Assembly (NCBI RefSeq): GCF_022344005.1
Contig: NZ_CP092190.1
Span: 1,806,001-1,870,000, forward strand
Length of the DNA stretch: 64,000 bases
From: Deinococcus sp. KNUC1210
GTDB taxonomy: Bacteria > Deinococcota > Deinococci > Deinococcales > Deinococcaceae
Reading direction: 5' to 3'
The translations under genes were made by a program, and so were the position numbers. Of this stretch, positions 14,620-27,586 are shown one piece after another. A model generated the notes under the pieces. It was not told where the DNA came from. It did no database searches and saw only the letters and a program-made list of their open reading frames with translations. How positions within the stretch are numbered: the stretch's first letter is position 1; each line of letters starts with the position of its first letter.

Positions 14620-15360
14620 TCAGCCCTGCTTTCCGGCTCCTTCCTCCACCCGGCGCAGCATCTCGGCATACGCATCTTCCACGCCGCCCAGGTCGCGCCG
14701 GAAGCGGTCTTTATCCATCTTCTCGTTCGTGGCAGCGTCCCAGAAGCGGCAGGTGTCGGGGCTGATCTCGTCGGCCAGCACGATCTCGCCGCTGTCGAGC
14801 TTGCCGAATTCCAGCTTGAAATCGATGAGCTTGATGCCGCGTGCCAGGAAAAACGGGGTCAGGAACTCGCGCACCTGAAGGGCCAGCTCACGAATCCGCT
14901 TCAGGTCGTCTTCGGTGGCCCAGCCCAGACTCACGGCGGTATCGGTATTGATGAGCGGGTCGCCCAGCGCGTCGGATTTATAGCAGTACTCCACGACAGG
15001 TCGGCTCAGCGGGGTGCCCTCGGCAATGTCGAGCCGCTTGGAAAAGCTGCCCGCTGCCACGTTCCGCACGATCACCTCGACGGGCACGATGGTCACGGCC
15101 TTGACCAGTTGCTCGGTGTCACTCAGTTTCGAAATGAAGTGCGTGGGAATGCCTGCCGCTCCGAGCAGCGGGTAAATGGCGGCGGTGATGGCGTTGTTGA
15201 TGGCGCCCTTGCCGCCGATCTGGGCCTTTTTCACACCGTTGAAGGCGGTGGCGTCGTCTTTGTACTCGACGATGTACTCGGTGGGCGTGGCAGTGGCGTA
15301 CACGCGTTTGGCCTTGCCCTCATAGCGCAGTTCGCCGCGCTCGATCTTCATTTCACTCAT
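14620..15360 (-). CDS. purC: SAICAR synthase
   Basis: PurC joins CAIR with aspartate using ATP. Residues [13 protein letters not shown] near the N-terminus form the nucleotide-binding strand region. [21 protein letters not shown] and [12 protein letters not shown] are conserved substrate and metal motifs. Length is 246 residues. The start ATG has GAAGGAAG seven bases upstream. It is the first gene of the purine operon and is preceded by a 324-base leader with strong hairpins that may carry regulation. Confidence 0.93.
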   Translation of the reverse strand: MSEMKIERGELRYEGKAKRVYATATPTEYIVEYKDDATAFNGVKKAQIGGKGAINNAITAAIYPLLGAAGIPTHFISKLSDTEQLVKAVTIVPVEVIVRNVAAGSFSKRLDIAEGTPLSRPVVEYCYKSDALGDPLINTDTAVSLGWATEDDLKRIRELALQVREFLTPFFLARGIKLIDFKLEFGKLDSGEIVLADEISPDTCRFWDAATNEKMDKDRFRRDLGGVEDAYAEMLRRVEEGAGKQG

Positions 15361-15684
15361 GCTGGTCTTCCTTCGACTGCTAAGCACCCTGGCCCCAAAG
15401 TAGACGCAGCGCCGCCCCAGCCAGAACAGGGAGACGCTGCGTTGCGCTGAACTCCGGGCTGACCCGGCTCCATGCGGCGATAAAAACCTTTCAAAATCCT
15501 CCGTCGCCACCTCTCGGGTGGGCTTACCGCCCAGGAGTCGGCGGGGCGTCTCGCAGGACGCGGAAGGTGGAAGGGCGAAGATTGAGCTGACTGATGACTG
15601 ACCTGAACTCTGTCAGGGCGATGTACGCTCCAGCTTAACACCCGCGCCTGCACCCGGCCACAGACAGCCAGACAGGCCGCCGCT
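15361..15684 (-). promoter_or_regulatory. Long structured leader of the pur operon
   Basis: No gene is supported here. On the minus strand the leader can form several strong hairpins: TGGGC/GCCCA around a GGTAA loop, CCACC/GGTGG around CGAGA, CCGGG/CCCGG around TCAG (near 15455-15468), and ACGCAGCG/CGCTGCGT closer to purC. A TAAGCT box near 15631 could be a promoter. It does not match a riboswitch consensus that I know. A regulatory RNA or protein site for purine control is inferred from position. Confidence 0.4.
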
Positions 15685-15942
15685 TCAGAGCAGATCGGGC
15701 GGCGTGGGATGGTCTGGAGCCAGGCGGCTGAACAGCAGTTCGCCCAGATTGCGGCTCTCCAGTTCGTCCTGACTGATCGGTAGCGCCCGCGTCGCCGCCA
15801 GCCGCAGCCCCTGCGCCTCCAGCACCTCGTACATCCCCTCCCAGGCCTTCTCGATCTCGCTCAGCGTCACGCTTCCGGTATCGGCACGGATCAGGAGGCC
15901 CGCGATGGCCCAGGCGGCGGGCTCTGCGACATGTTCATCCAT
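15685..15942 (-). CDS. Small protein of unknown function
   Basis: I do not recognise this 85-residue acidic protein. It looks helical (LSEIEKAWEGMYEVLEAQG) and has no signal peptide or membrane segment. Codon choice is GC-rich at third positions like real genes here. It lies upstream of the pur operon leader in the same direction and diverges from the DUF1152 gene. Its start is 59 bases from that gene's start, so the two share a promoter region. Confidence 0.55.
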   Translation of the reverse strand: MDEHVAEPAAWAIAGLLIRADTGSVTLSEIEKAWEGMYEVLEAQGLRLAATRALPISQDELESRNLGELLFSRLAPDHPTPPDLL

Positions 15943-16001
15943 AGGTCCAGCATGGCGCAGACATGTGAAGAACTGGTGGAGGGCATGACATACTCACACT
16001 C

Positions 16002-16958
16002 ATGCTCAGCAGCCTGACACCCCCGTTTTTTGCTGCTCTCGAAGGCTCGCGCCGCATTCTGATCGCGGGCATGGGCGGCGGCTTCGACGTGTTCTGCGGG
16101 CTGCCGCTGTACTTCGCGCTGAGGGCAGAAGGACGGGAAGTGGTGCTGGGCAACCTCTCGTTCACCTCTTTTTCGCCTCTGGCACCCCGGCCGATAGCCC
16201 CGAATGTCCTCGAAGTCAGGCCCGACCTGCTCGTGCAGCCGGGCGAGTATTTCCCCGAATACTACCTGTCGCGCTGGCTGGCGACGCAGCAGGAACCGTC
16301 CAGCATTTACGCCTTTCAGAAAGTGGGGGTTCAGCCGCTCCTGCACGCGTACCGCGCCCTGATACAACACCTGAAGATCGACACTGTCATTCTGATCGAC
16401 GGCGGCACCGACGCGCTGATGCGCGGGGATGAAGTTGACCTGGGCACGCCGCACGAAGACGCGGTGAGTCTGGCAGCCGTCAATGAGCTGAAAGATGTCA
16501 AGCGCTTCGTGGTCAGCCTGGGCTTTGGCATCGACCGTTTTCATGGCGTGAGTCACTGGAACGTACTGGAGGCGACCGCCGAGCTTGCACGGGCCGGAGC
16601 CTATCTGGGATCGTTCAGCCTGACGCCCGACATGCGTCCCGTGCAGCTTTACCGCGACGCCTGCGAGGCGGTCTTCGACCAGATGCCGCGCCATGTCAGC
16701 ATCGTCAACAGCAGCATCCTGAGTGCCGTCTGGGGCGAGTACGGGAACTACCACGCCACCGAACGCACACGCGGCTCTGAACTCTGGATCAATCCGCTGA
16801 TGGCTCAGTACTGGTGTTACGAACTGAGTGCTGTCGCAGAACGCCTTCAGTACCGGGAAGCACTGATAAACACGGTCACCATGAGCGACGTTGACCGGGT
16901 CATCGGGGCACACCGCGAGGCCGTGACGATTCGGCCCCGTTTTGAACTGCCGATCTGA
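16002..16958 (+). CDS. DUF1152 domain protein
   Basis: This 318-residue cytoplasmic protein belongs to the DUF1152 family. ILIAGMGGGFDVFCGLPLYFAL near residue 20 is the family's glycine-rich strand-turn-helix, suggesting nucleotide binding. TVILIDGGTDALMRGDE near residue 130 is the second signature. No biochemical function is established for the family that I can cite. A CATACT box seven bases before the ATG suggests a leaderless message. It is convergent with the NADAR gene, the two stops being almost adjacent. Confidence 0.8.
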   Translation: MLSSLTPPFFAALEGSRRILIAGMGGGFDVFCGLPLYFALRAEGREVVLGNLSFTSFSPLAPRPIAPNVLEVRPDLLVQPGEYFPEYYLSRWLATQQEPSSIYAFQKVGVQPLLHAYRALIQHLKIDTVILIDGGTDALMRGDEVDLGTPHEDAVSLAAVNELKDVKRFVVSLGFGIDRFHGVSHWNVLEATAELARAGAYLGSFSLTPDMRPVQLYRDACEAVFDQMPRHVSIVNSSILSAVWGEYGNYHATERTRGSELWINPLMAQYWCYELSAVAERLQYREALINTVTMSDVDRVIGAHREAVTIRPRFELPI

Positions 16959-16961
16959 AGC

Positions 16962-17441
16962 CTAGTCGCGCAGTTCGTCGCGCACGCGCATGAGCGCCTT
17001 CCCCAGCAGGTTTTCACCCCACTGAAAGCGGTACGCCAGCGCGTCCTGCTCCGAGAAGCCGATGCCCCAGATGCGGTCGGAAGGAGCCGCCTCGACCAGC
17101 AGGGCCGACCCTGTTTGAAGCAGCACAGCTCGCAACTTCCGGTTGTGCTGAAACTTGTGCAGAACGGTATCGAACGCAACCTGTTCGCGCACCAGCGCCC
17201 AGCCTGCCTCGTCAAAACCCTGCACCTGCCTTCCCAGCTTCTTGCATTCGGCGGGCGAATACGCCTGCATGATCTTCCGAGCCGATGCCGTATCGCCGAA
17301 ATGCAGCGCTTTGCGGTACATGATGGACTGCTCGGCCCAGTGAAACAGCAGGCCATCTACCACGAATTTGGATGGGTAGAAGTTGGAGAAGGGATGCGAG
17401 GCCCGGTAGAAAAAGAGGGTATCGGCGTCGAGGTCGGGCAT
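16962..17441 (-). CDS. NADAR family N-glycosidase (YbiA-like)
   Basis: This 159-residue protein opens with FFYRASHPFSNFYPSKF, the NADAR signature. WAEQSIMYRKALHFGD, VREQVAFDTVLHKFQHN and DRIWGIGFSEQDA complete the fold. Family members remove ADP-ribose-type adducts or cleave damaged riboflavin intermediates by N-glycosidase action. The start is the ATG before PDLDADT, since the upstream extension is unlike the family. It is downstream of rtcB in the same direction, separated by about 170 bases. Confidence 0.82.
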   Translation of the reverse strand: MPDLDADTLFFYRASHPFSNFYPSKFVVDGLLFHWAEQSIMYRKALHFGDTASARKIMQAYSPAECKKLGRQVQGFDEAGWALVREQVAFDTVLHKFQHNRKLRAVLLQTGSALLVEAAPSDRIWGIGFSEQDALAYRFQWGENLLGKALMRVRDELRD

Positions 17442-17580
17442 GGTGGCAGAGTAAAGAAGCGCGTGCACAAGGGCATCTGCGTTGTGGCCTACGCCAGACA
17501 GCGCCGGAACAACAAAAACAGGCGGGCAGCTTCCGCCCCCGCCTGCTTCGTCATTTCCCCAAATTGCCTGCACGGAACAG

Positions 17581-17608
17581 CTCATCACTCGTCCCGCATC
17601 ACTCATCA
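17581..17608. repeat. GTGATGAG-type intergenic repeat
   Basis: The minus strand reads GTGATGAGTGATGCGGGA followed by another GTGATGAG-like unit, between rtcB and the NADAR gene. The same word family occurs at 3088-3110, 3212-3235 and 36588-36599. Confidence 0.4.
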
Positions 17609-17612
17609 CATC

Positions 17613-19013
17613 TCAGATGTCTTCGCTGCCGCTGTCCATCCTGACCACCTGCGGCTGAAACTGGCCCAGCACGTCCACCAGTTCAGTCTGCGCGGCGATC
17701 ACCTGCTCGACGCGCTTGTAGGCCTGCGGAGCCTCGTCGATGCCGCCCCCGATCAGCGTCACGCCGCGCTCTTCCAGGTAGGCCTGTACGTCCTTTTTGG
17801 CGAGGGCACGTTCGGCGGCCTTGCGCCCGAGCTGGCGGCCCGCGCCGTGCGACGCGCTTTCCAGGGCCGCAGCTTCGCCCTTGCCGCGCACCAGATACGC
17901 CGGGTCAGCCATGCTGCCGGGAATCAGGCCGAGTTGCCCTGCCGCTGCCGGGGTCGCGCCCTTGCGGTGAACGATCAGTTCGCGCCCGTCCACCTGCTGC
18001 TTCCAGGCGAGGTTGTGACTGTTGGACACTTCCAGCGCGACGTCCGTTCCGAGCGCGCGGGCTATGCGCTGATGAATCTGCTCGTGGTTTGCCAGCGCGT
18101 AGCGGCCTGCCAGATTCATGGCGGTCCAGTAGTTCTGGCCTTCCTCGCTGTCCAGACCGAGCCACGCCAGCTTCTTGGCCGAGGCGTCGAGGGTGGGGTG
18201 CAGGCGCTCGGCCAGGTTGGTGAAATGCCCCGCCACCTGTGCGCCGAAGCCGCGCGAACCGCTGTGGGTCAGCAGCGCCAGATACGGACCCGCTTCCAGG
18301 CCCGACATCGGCGCAGGCAGCGTGAAGGTGCCGAATTCCGCGAAGTGGTTGCCGCTTCCCGAGGTGCCGAGCTGCGCCACGGCCTTGTCGTACAGGTGAC
18401 GCAGCAGCGGCAGGGCGTCCCAGTCGGCATCGTCCAGCACTTCGTGTTCGAGCCGCTCGCGCTTGTCCCAGCCGATGCCTGCGCCGAAACGGGTGTGCTT
18501 CTGAAGCAGCGCCACCGCGCCCCGCGAATCCAGCGTGTCGGGAGCCAGCGGATACACGCTCAGGCGCATGCTGCACCCGATATCCACGCCCACGCCGTAA
18601 GGAATGACCGCGCCTTCGGTGGCGAGCACTCCGCCGATGGGCAGGCCGTAGCCCACGTGGGCATCGGGCATCAGCGCCCCGGCCCGGCTGATTGGCAGGC
18701 GCATGGCGGTGTTCATCTGGGCCAGCGCACCCGGCTCGATCAGCTCGCCGCCGTACACCTTGTAAGACAGGGCGTGTTCACGCAGAGCGTCGGCAGCGTG
18801 CAGATCGTCTTTGGCCTGACGTGCCAGCAGCATGTGCGCCAGATCGCTGTAGACCCCGCCGACGTACTCGCCGGGCCGCTGCTGCACGCCGCGCAGTTCG
18901 CTCAGAATTTCGTCGCGTTCCAGCCCCGCCGTCTCGCGCAGTTCCGCCGCTTTCAGGGCCAGCCCGATTTCGGCTCCCTTCAGGCCCAGGTTTGAAATGT
19001 GCTTCCCGTTCAT
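17613..19013 (-). CDS. rtcB: RtcB family RNA ligase
   Basis: This is a 466-residue RtcB protein that would join 2',3'-cyclic phosphate or 3'-phosphate RNA ends to 5'-OH ends using GTP and Mn2+. GVDIGCSMRLS carries the metal-binding Asp and Cys. SGSGNHFAEFG and LLTHSGSRGFG hold metal and GMP contacts. HRKGATPA and ESASHGAGRQLGR contain the region of the guanylylated His. It is complete. The neighbourhood has endonuclease V upstream and NADAR downstream, suggesting a nucleic-acid repair group, although there is no archease gene next to it. Confidence 0.9.
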   Translation of the reverse strand: MNGKHISNLGLKGAEIGLALKAAELRETAGLERDEILSELRGVQQRPGEYVGGVYSDLAHMLLARQAKDDLHAADALREHALSYKVYGGELIEPGALAQMNTAMRLPISRAGALMPDAHVGYGLPIGGVLATEGAVIPYGVGVDIGCSMRLSVYPLAPDTLDSRGAVALLQKHTRFGAGIGWDKRERLEHEVLDDADWDALPLLRHLYDKAVAQLGTSGSGNHFAEFGTFTLPAPMSGLEAGPYLALLTHSGSRGFGAQVAGHFTNLAERLHPTLDASAKKLAWLGLDSEEGQNYWTAMNLAGRYALANHEQIHQRIARALGTDVALEVSNSHNLAWKQQVDGRELIVHRKGATPAAAGQLGLIPGSMADPAYLVRGKGEAAALESASHGAGRQLGRKAAERALAKKDVQAYLEERGVTLIGGGIDEAPQAYKRVEQVIAAQTELVDVLGQFQPQVVRMDSGSEDI

Positions 19014-19172
19014 GATGAATGCTCTCCTCTGCTCGCGCCGGGTCGGTATCCAGCCAGCCCCGGCAGCACGTCTTCAGTCTGACAGGCACGCCGCGCCGCG
19101 CCATCGGGCGAATGCACATGGCCGGGTAAGCCAGGTGGCGGACACCCGGAGTTGACACCTTTCAGCCGCTGC

Positions 19173-19700
19173 TCAGGGAGCCCGCCGACACACCTGATCG
19201 GCCCGCTTGATCAGGGCAGGCAGGCGGTGTGGCCCGGCCATCTGCGCGACGCAGCGGGCGGCCTCCCGGACATCCACCCCCTGTGCGGTGATGTACAGCG
19301 GGCGCTGGCTGTCGCCCCGGCACAGTGGCAGCGCGTGGGGCGACCCCTGAAAGGCGGTCTTGGCCAAGCCGATCACCGGCACCGACCTGCCCAGTGCGCC
19401 GTACAGATATGCGCCCAGCCCGGCCCGGCCCGCCGCATCGAGCGTCACGTATCCGTCGATTACCACGGCTGTCAGCGCTCCCGCCACCTGCGTGGCCGCT
19501 TCCAGCACCGCCAGCAGGCACGGCAGCTCACGCTGGTAGAAAGCTCCCGGCTGATAGGGCAGCACTTCGTCGAGCCGCTGCACCAGTTCGTGTGCGGGCG
19601 CAGCGTCGGGCCAGTCGCGGAACAGCACGGCAGCGGCGCGGGCGCTGTCCCCAGTTCCGCTGGGCTCCGGGCGGTAATCGACATCGGTGCAGACGAGCAT
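19173..19700 (-). CDS. Endonuclease V family protein
   Basis: This 175-residue protein resembles endonuclease V, which nicks DNA or RNA near deaminated adenine (inosine). The family features are CTDVDYRPE (metal Asp), YQPGAFYQRELPCLL (the PYxPG-like wedge and the Glu), VVIDGYVTLD (catalytic Asp), GLAKTAF and RPLYITAQGVD. It is shorter than E. coli Nfi (about 220 residues) and somewhat divergent, so activity is inferred. The stop of the ABC exporter is 24 bases upstream and rtcB follows after about 160 bases. Confidence 0.75.
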   Translation of the reverse strand: MLVCTDVDYRPEPSGTGDSARAAAVLFRDWPDAAPAHELVQRLDEVLPYQPGAFYQRELPCLLAVLEAATQVAGALTAVVIDGYVTLDAAGRAGLGAYLYGALGRSVPVIGLAKTAFQGSPHALPLCRGDSQRPLYITAQGVDVREAARCVAQMAGPHRLPALIKRADQVCRRAP

Positions 19701-19724
19701 GGCGCAGCATATCTCCGGCTGGCG

Positions 19725-21492
19725 TCAGGTCAGCTCGAAGCGGGCCGCTTCCTCCAGCGCCGCGTACCGCCCACCCCGCCGCCGAAGCACCTGGGGCGCA
19801 CCTTCCTCGACCACCACGCCGCCTTCGAGTACCACCACCCGGTCGGCGCTGCGGGCCAGCGACAGGCGGTGCGTCACGATCAGGGCGGTGCGGCCACGCA
19901 TCAGCCGTTCGAGCGCCTCCACGATGCTCGCTTCCGATTCGGCGTCGACCGCGCTCGTCGGCTCGTCGAGCAGCAGCACGGCAGGCTGTGCCAGCAGCAC
20001 TCTGGCGATGGCAAGGCGCTGACGCTGCCCGCCCGACAGCTTCACGCCGCGCTCGCCCACCAGCGTCTCCAGGCCCTGCGGCAGACTCTGCACGAAGTCG
20101 AGCGCACTCGCCACCCGCAGCGCCGCTTCCACCTCCTGCGCCGACGCGTCCGGACGGGCGTAGCGCACGTTCTCCAGCACCGTGTTCGTGAAACAGGAAG
20201 GTGTCCTGCTGCATCAGGGTGGCGGCGCGGCGCAGGCTGGGCAGCGTCAGCGTCCGTACATCGTGCCCGTCGAGCAGCACGCGGCCCGACTGCGGATCGA
20301 AGGTGCGGGTCAGCAGGCCGATCAGCGTGCTTTTGCCCGCTCCGCTGCTGCCCAGAATGGCGACCCGCTCGCCCGGCGCGACGTGCAGGCTCAGCCCCTT
20401 CAACACCGGCTGGGCCGGATCGTAGCCAAAATACACGTCCTCGAAACGGATCTCGCCGCGTGCAGGCAGTGGCAGCGGCACGGCGTCCGGGGCCTGCACG
20501 ATGTCCTGCGGCGCGTCCAGCACCTGAAAGATGCGCCGCCCACTGGCCTCGGCCCGCTGGAGCAGATCGTTGATGTTCACGAGGTCGTCGATGGGGCCGT
20601 AAAAATACCGCCCGTAGCCCCGGTACGCCAGCAGACCGCCGAGCGTGAACTGCCCGCGTGCGATCAGGAAGACGCCGCCGCCGAGCATCAGGATGTTGCC
20701 GAAGTTGGAGACGAAGCGCACGAGCGGAAACGTCCGGTTGCGAATCGTCACGGCCTTGACGCCCTCGGCGTAGAGCTGCTGCCCGATCTCAGCGACTTTT
20801 CCCGCCTCGGCCTCCTCGCGGGCGAACCCCTGCACCACCCGAATCCCGCCGATCCGGTCGGTGATGAGGGCCGACAGGTCGCCCAGGCGGTTCCTGGCAG
20901 CGCGGTAGGCAGGGCGCACCGACGCGTTGTAGCGGGTCAGCATCAGGCCCACGATCAGCATCGGCAGCGTCACGACCACGCCCAGCAGCGGTTGCAGCGC
21001 GATAAAGATGGCGATCACCCCGACGAGGCGCAGCGCATTTCCCAGTACAGCGTCGGTGCCGCGCAGCAGCACGTCCTGAATACCGTCTACATCGGCAGTG
21101 ACGCGCGAGAGCAGATCGCCGGTGCGCTGCGACTCGAAATACCCCGCCGACTGCGAGGCCAGTTTGTTGTATAGCCGCAACCGCAGATCGAGCGTGAGCT
21201 GCTGCCCGGCCCGCTCCAGCAGCAGCCCACGCCACGCACTCAGCAGTTGCTGCACCGCGAACACGCCCACCAGCAGGGCCAGCTGTCCGCCGATATAGGT
21301 CCAGTGCGGCGTGAAGGTGTTTCCGCTGCGGGTCAGGCCATGATCCACCACCCGGCCCCACACCAGCGGCGGATACAGTTCGGCGGCGACACTGAGCGTC
21401 AGGAACAGCATGCCCCACGCCACCTGAGCGCGGTAGGGCAACAGCAGCCCATACAGGCGGCGGGTCACGGACGGCGCGGCAGCGGCAGGCAT
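19725..21492 (-). CDS. ABC exporter, MsbA-like half transporter (frame disrupted)
   Basis: This half-size ABC exporter has six membrane helices in residues 1-310 and then an ATPase. The Walker A GSSGAGKSTLIG lies before the break. The signature LSGGQRQRLAIARVLL, Walker B AVLLLDEPTSAVD and H-loop LIVTHRLS lie after it. One extra base at the AAA run 20191-20193 shifts the frame. Removing it restores TFLFTNTVLENVRYARPD and a 588-residue protein. The substrate is unknown (lipid or drug). The break separates the Walker A from the signature, so the sequence as given would encode a dead protein. An assembly error is likely. Confidence 0.82.
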
Positions 21493-21567
21493 GCGCGGAG
21501 GCTAGCGCGGCTGACTCGACGGGAAGGAAGGTGATGTTACGGGGACCTTCACGCCTGCGCGGGGCAG

Positions 21568-22230
21568 TCAGCCGAAGACGGTGGCCCGCTCGTCCAGGGT
21601 GCTGAACGCCGCCCGCACCCGACTTAGCTGCGCGGCCCGCTCGTCGGCGCTGATCCGCACCGGGCTGTGGCCTACCACCGGGGCCAGCACGGTATAGCCC
21701 ACGAAACGCAGCATGCCGTTCTGGATATGAAACAGCACCGTGTCCAGGTCGCCGTTGTTGGCCTGCGGGCCGTAGGCACCTTCCGGGCCGCCAGTCGTGA
21801 ACAGCAGGAGCGCCCGCCGACCCAGGAATCGGCCCCGGTCGTAGGTTCCCACGCCCGCACCGTACACCGCGCCCATGGCAAACACCCGGTCAACCCAGCC
21901 TTTCAGCAGGGCAGGCAGGCTGAACCACCACAGCGGAAACGAAAAGACCAGCAGATCGGCTGCCAGCAGCTTTTCCAGTTCGGCGGCGACATCGGAAGCG
22001 ACGGTGCCGCCCTGAACAGCGCGGAACTGTTCGGCCTGGGGCTTGAAAGGGTCGGCCGGAAGATGCGTAAAGTCGTGCCGGTCGAGCGCTGCCTGCCAGT
22101 CCATGCGGTACAGATCGCTGATCTGCACGTCGTACCCACGGGCTTCCAGCGTGCGGGCGGCTTCCTGCATCTGGGCAGTGCAGAAGGAAGCGGCTTCGGG
22201 GTGGGCGTGGACGATCAGGGCGCGGGGCAT
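21568..22230 (-). CDS. NAD(P)H quinone oxidoreductase-like flavoprotein
   Basis: This 220-residue protein has a flavodoxin fold. RALIVHAHPEAASFC is the N-terminal FMN/FAD-binding strand and loop. FSFPLWWFSLPALLKGWVDRVF is the signature of the NQO1/MdaB/KefF group (PF02525). FTTGGPEGAYG is the third cofactor loop. It would carry out two-electron reduction of quinones or similar compounds in the cytoplasm. It is transcribed away from dnaE, with 99 bases between the starts. Confidence 0.85.
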   Translation of the reverse strand: MPRALIVHAHPEAASFCTAQMQEAARTLEARGYDVQISDLYRMDWQAALDRHDFTHLPADPFKPQAEQFRAVQGGTVASDVAAELEKLLAADLLVFSFPLWWFSLPALLKGWVDRVFAMGAVYGAGVGTYDRGRFLGRRALLLFTTGGPEGAYGPQANNGDLDTVLFHIQNGMLRFVGYTVLAPVVGHSPVRISADERAAQLSRVRAAFSTLDERATVFG

Positions 22231-22317
22231 ACAGAGAGTGTAGTGAGTGCCTGCCGAGACCGGAGCAGTGAGCAGGCGTCAAGACAGACGGGCACAGTGC
22301 GGTTTCTGTTCCAGCCG

Positions 22318-22323
22318 TACACT
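22318..22323 (+). promoter_or_regulatory. -10 box of leaderless dnaE
   Basis: TACACT ends six bases before the dnaE ATG at 22330. The spacing is that of leaderless Deinococcus messages. No good -35 box is seen. Confidence 0.45.
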
Positions 22324-22329
22324 GACCGC

Positions 22330-26350
<4,021 letters not shown>

Positions 26351-26458
26351 GCAGGCAGCCTGCAGGATTCGCCGGACAGCTGGCCCGGCACAGCCTGTCT
26401 CCTGTGGGTGCTGCCCCTATGATTCAGCCATGCCGCCGCAGTTCAGCAGGGTTCTGAA

Positions 26459-27040
26459 ATGGTGAAACGTCCACCGCCCGTCACGCCCGAAGGGTTCCTG
26501 GCAACCCAGGATCTGAAGGAGCGCGGCTGGACGGCCCGGCTGATCCGTGACTTTCTGGGACAGCACGACGCCGAGCGCCCCAACGGGCTGAAAATGGGCC
26601 GCCGCAAACTGCCGCCCGTGAAGCTGTACACCGAAGACCGCGTGAACGAGGCCGAGCGGGACGAGCCGTTTCTGGTGGCCCAGGGGCGGGCGATGGAAGC
26701 GCGTGAACGGGCGGAAAAAGCGGGCCGTACTCGCCGTGCCAACCGCAATCGCCTGCTGACAGAGTTGGTCGACGAGTGGACGCCCCCGGTCAGGGCAGCA
26801 GCGCTGCGAACAGGGGCCGTCAACAAGGCGCGGGAACCCTATGCCAGAGCGCTGGCACAGGAGCTGAAACGCGTGGCGACGGCAGCGGGCAAGCTGACGA
26901 CTCCGGAAGAACGCTTCGTGAAACGGGCGCTGGCCTTCCGGCTCGATGCGGCGCTGGCGACGGTCTATCCGTGGTTTCCGGTGCCGAAGGCCGAGGAAGC
27001 GCCTGCCCGCGCCCAGAGGCCGGACGACGACTGGGACTGA
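26459..27040 (+). CDS. Conserved protein of unknown function
   Basis: I do not recognise this 193-residue basic protein. It is rich in Arg, Lys and Ala, has no membrane helix, and begins with a helix-turn-helix-like stretch (ATQDLKERGWTARLIRDFLGQ) that resembles the start of small DNA-binding domains. Coding composition fits the host. The start is uncertain. A TATGAT box at 26418-26423 points to an ATG at 26430, but that frame stops after 11 codons unless one A is added at 26457-26459. Adding it would extend this protein by ten residues. Confidence 0.65.
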   Translation: MVKRPPPVTPEGFLATQDLKERGWTARLIRDFLGQHDAERPNGLKMGRRKLPPVKLYTEDRVNEAERDEPFLVAQGRAMEARERAEKAGRTRRANRNRLLTELVDEWTPPVRAAALRTGAVNKAREPYARALAQELKRVATAAGKLTTPEERFVKRALAFRLDAALATVYPWFPVPKAEEAPARAQRPDDDWD

Positions 27041-27067
27041 CCCTCTGGAGTTCCCCGGAGCGGACCG

Positions 27068-27586
27068 CTACTCGCGCTCGCTGGAAGCGGCCGCCAGCCC
27101 GTCGAACCGTGGGCTGCCTTTTGTCGGCACGCCGCCCTGCTCTTCGAGGCCCACCTTCCCCGCCCACAGGCGCAGCAGCAGCCAGCCCATCAGACCGCTG
27201 AGCAGCGTCAGTGTCAGCAGGGCCAGCAGGCTCAGCGGTTCCTTCAGGGTCGTGCAGGCCATCAGCAGCGGGGCAGCGGGCGCACTCGCCGCCTGAATCG
27301 CCGCGCTCATCGCCAGATCACGGCCTTCAGGCGTGCCCGAAGTCGCCGCTTTCATCTTCTGCTGAGCCAGTGCCAGAGCCAGCACCGCGCACAGGACGCC
27401 CGCCGCACTCAGGCCCAGCAGCGCGGGCAGCGAGGCCCAGGCGGGCGTGAACAGGGCCAGCGGCACGCCGATCAGCAGGCCTGGCAGCGCCAGCAGCCCC
27501 AGATTCATCAGGTACAGGCGGCGCAGCGCAGCCAGCAGGCGGGAGCGGGTCGGCGTATCGCCCAGGCCGGTCAGAGGGCGCAGCAT
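27068..27586 (-). CDS. Small membrane protein of unknown function
   Basis: This 172-residue protein has about four hydrophobic segments: residues 28-50, 53-72, around 95-110 and 118-140. It ends in a charged tail. No family is recognised. It starts immediately after the stop of the ygfZ-like gene, the two codons being adjacent, so it is co-transcribed and coupled with it. The hydrophobic pattern and GC-rich codons support a real gene. Confidence 0.65.
   Translation of the reverse strand: MLRPLTGLGDTPTRSRLLAALRRLYLMNLGLLALPGLLIGVPLALFTPAWASLPALLGLSAAGVLCAVLALALAQQKMKAATSGTPEGRDLAMSAAIQAASAPAAPLLMACTTLKEPLSLLALLTLTLLSGLMGWLLLRLWAGKVGLEEQGGVPTKGSPRFDGLAAASSERE

Noticed and set aside
15447..15462. 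B12-box-like string AGCCCGGAGTTCAGCG in the purC leader
   Set aside because: It matches the cobalamin box only in part (about 13 of 16), and the other core elements of the riboswitch are missing.
15357..15653. Open frame in the purC leader ending on the purC start
   Set aside because: Its protein has no conserved pattern and is Arg/Pro/Ser-rich. The overlap with ATGA appears accidental, and the region looks like structured RNA.
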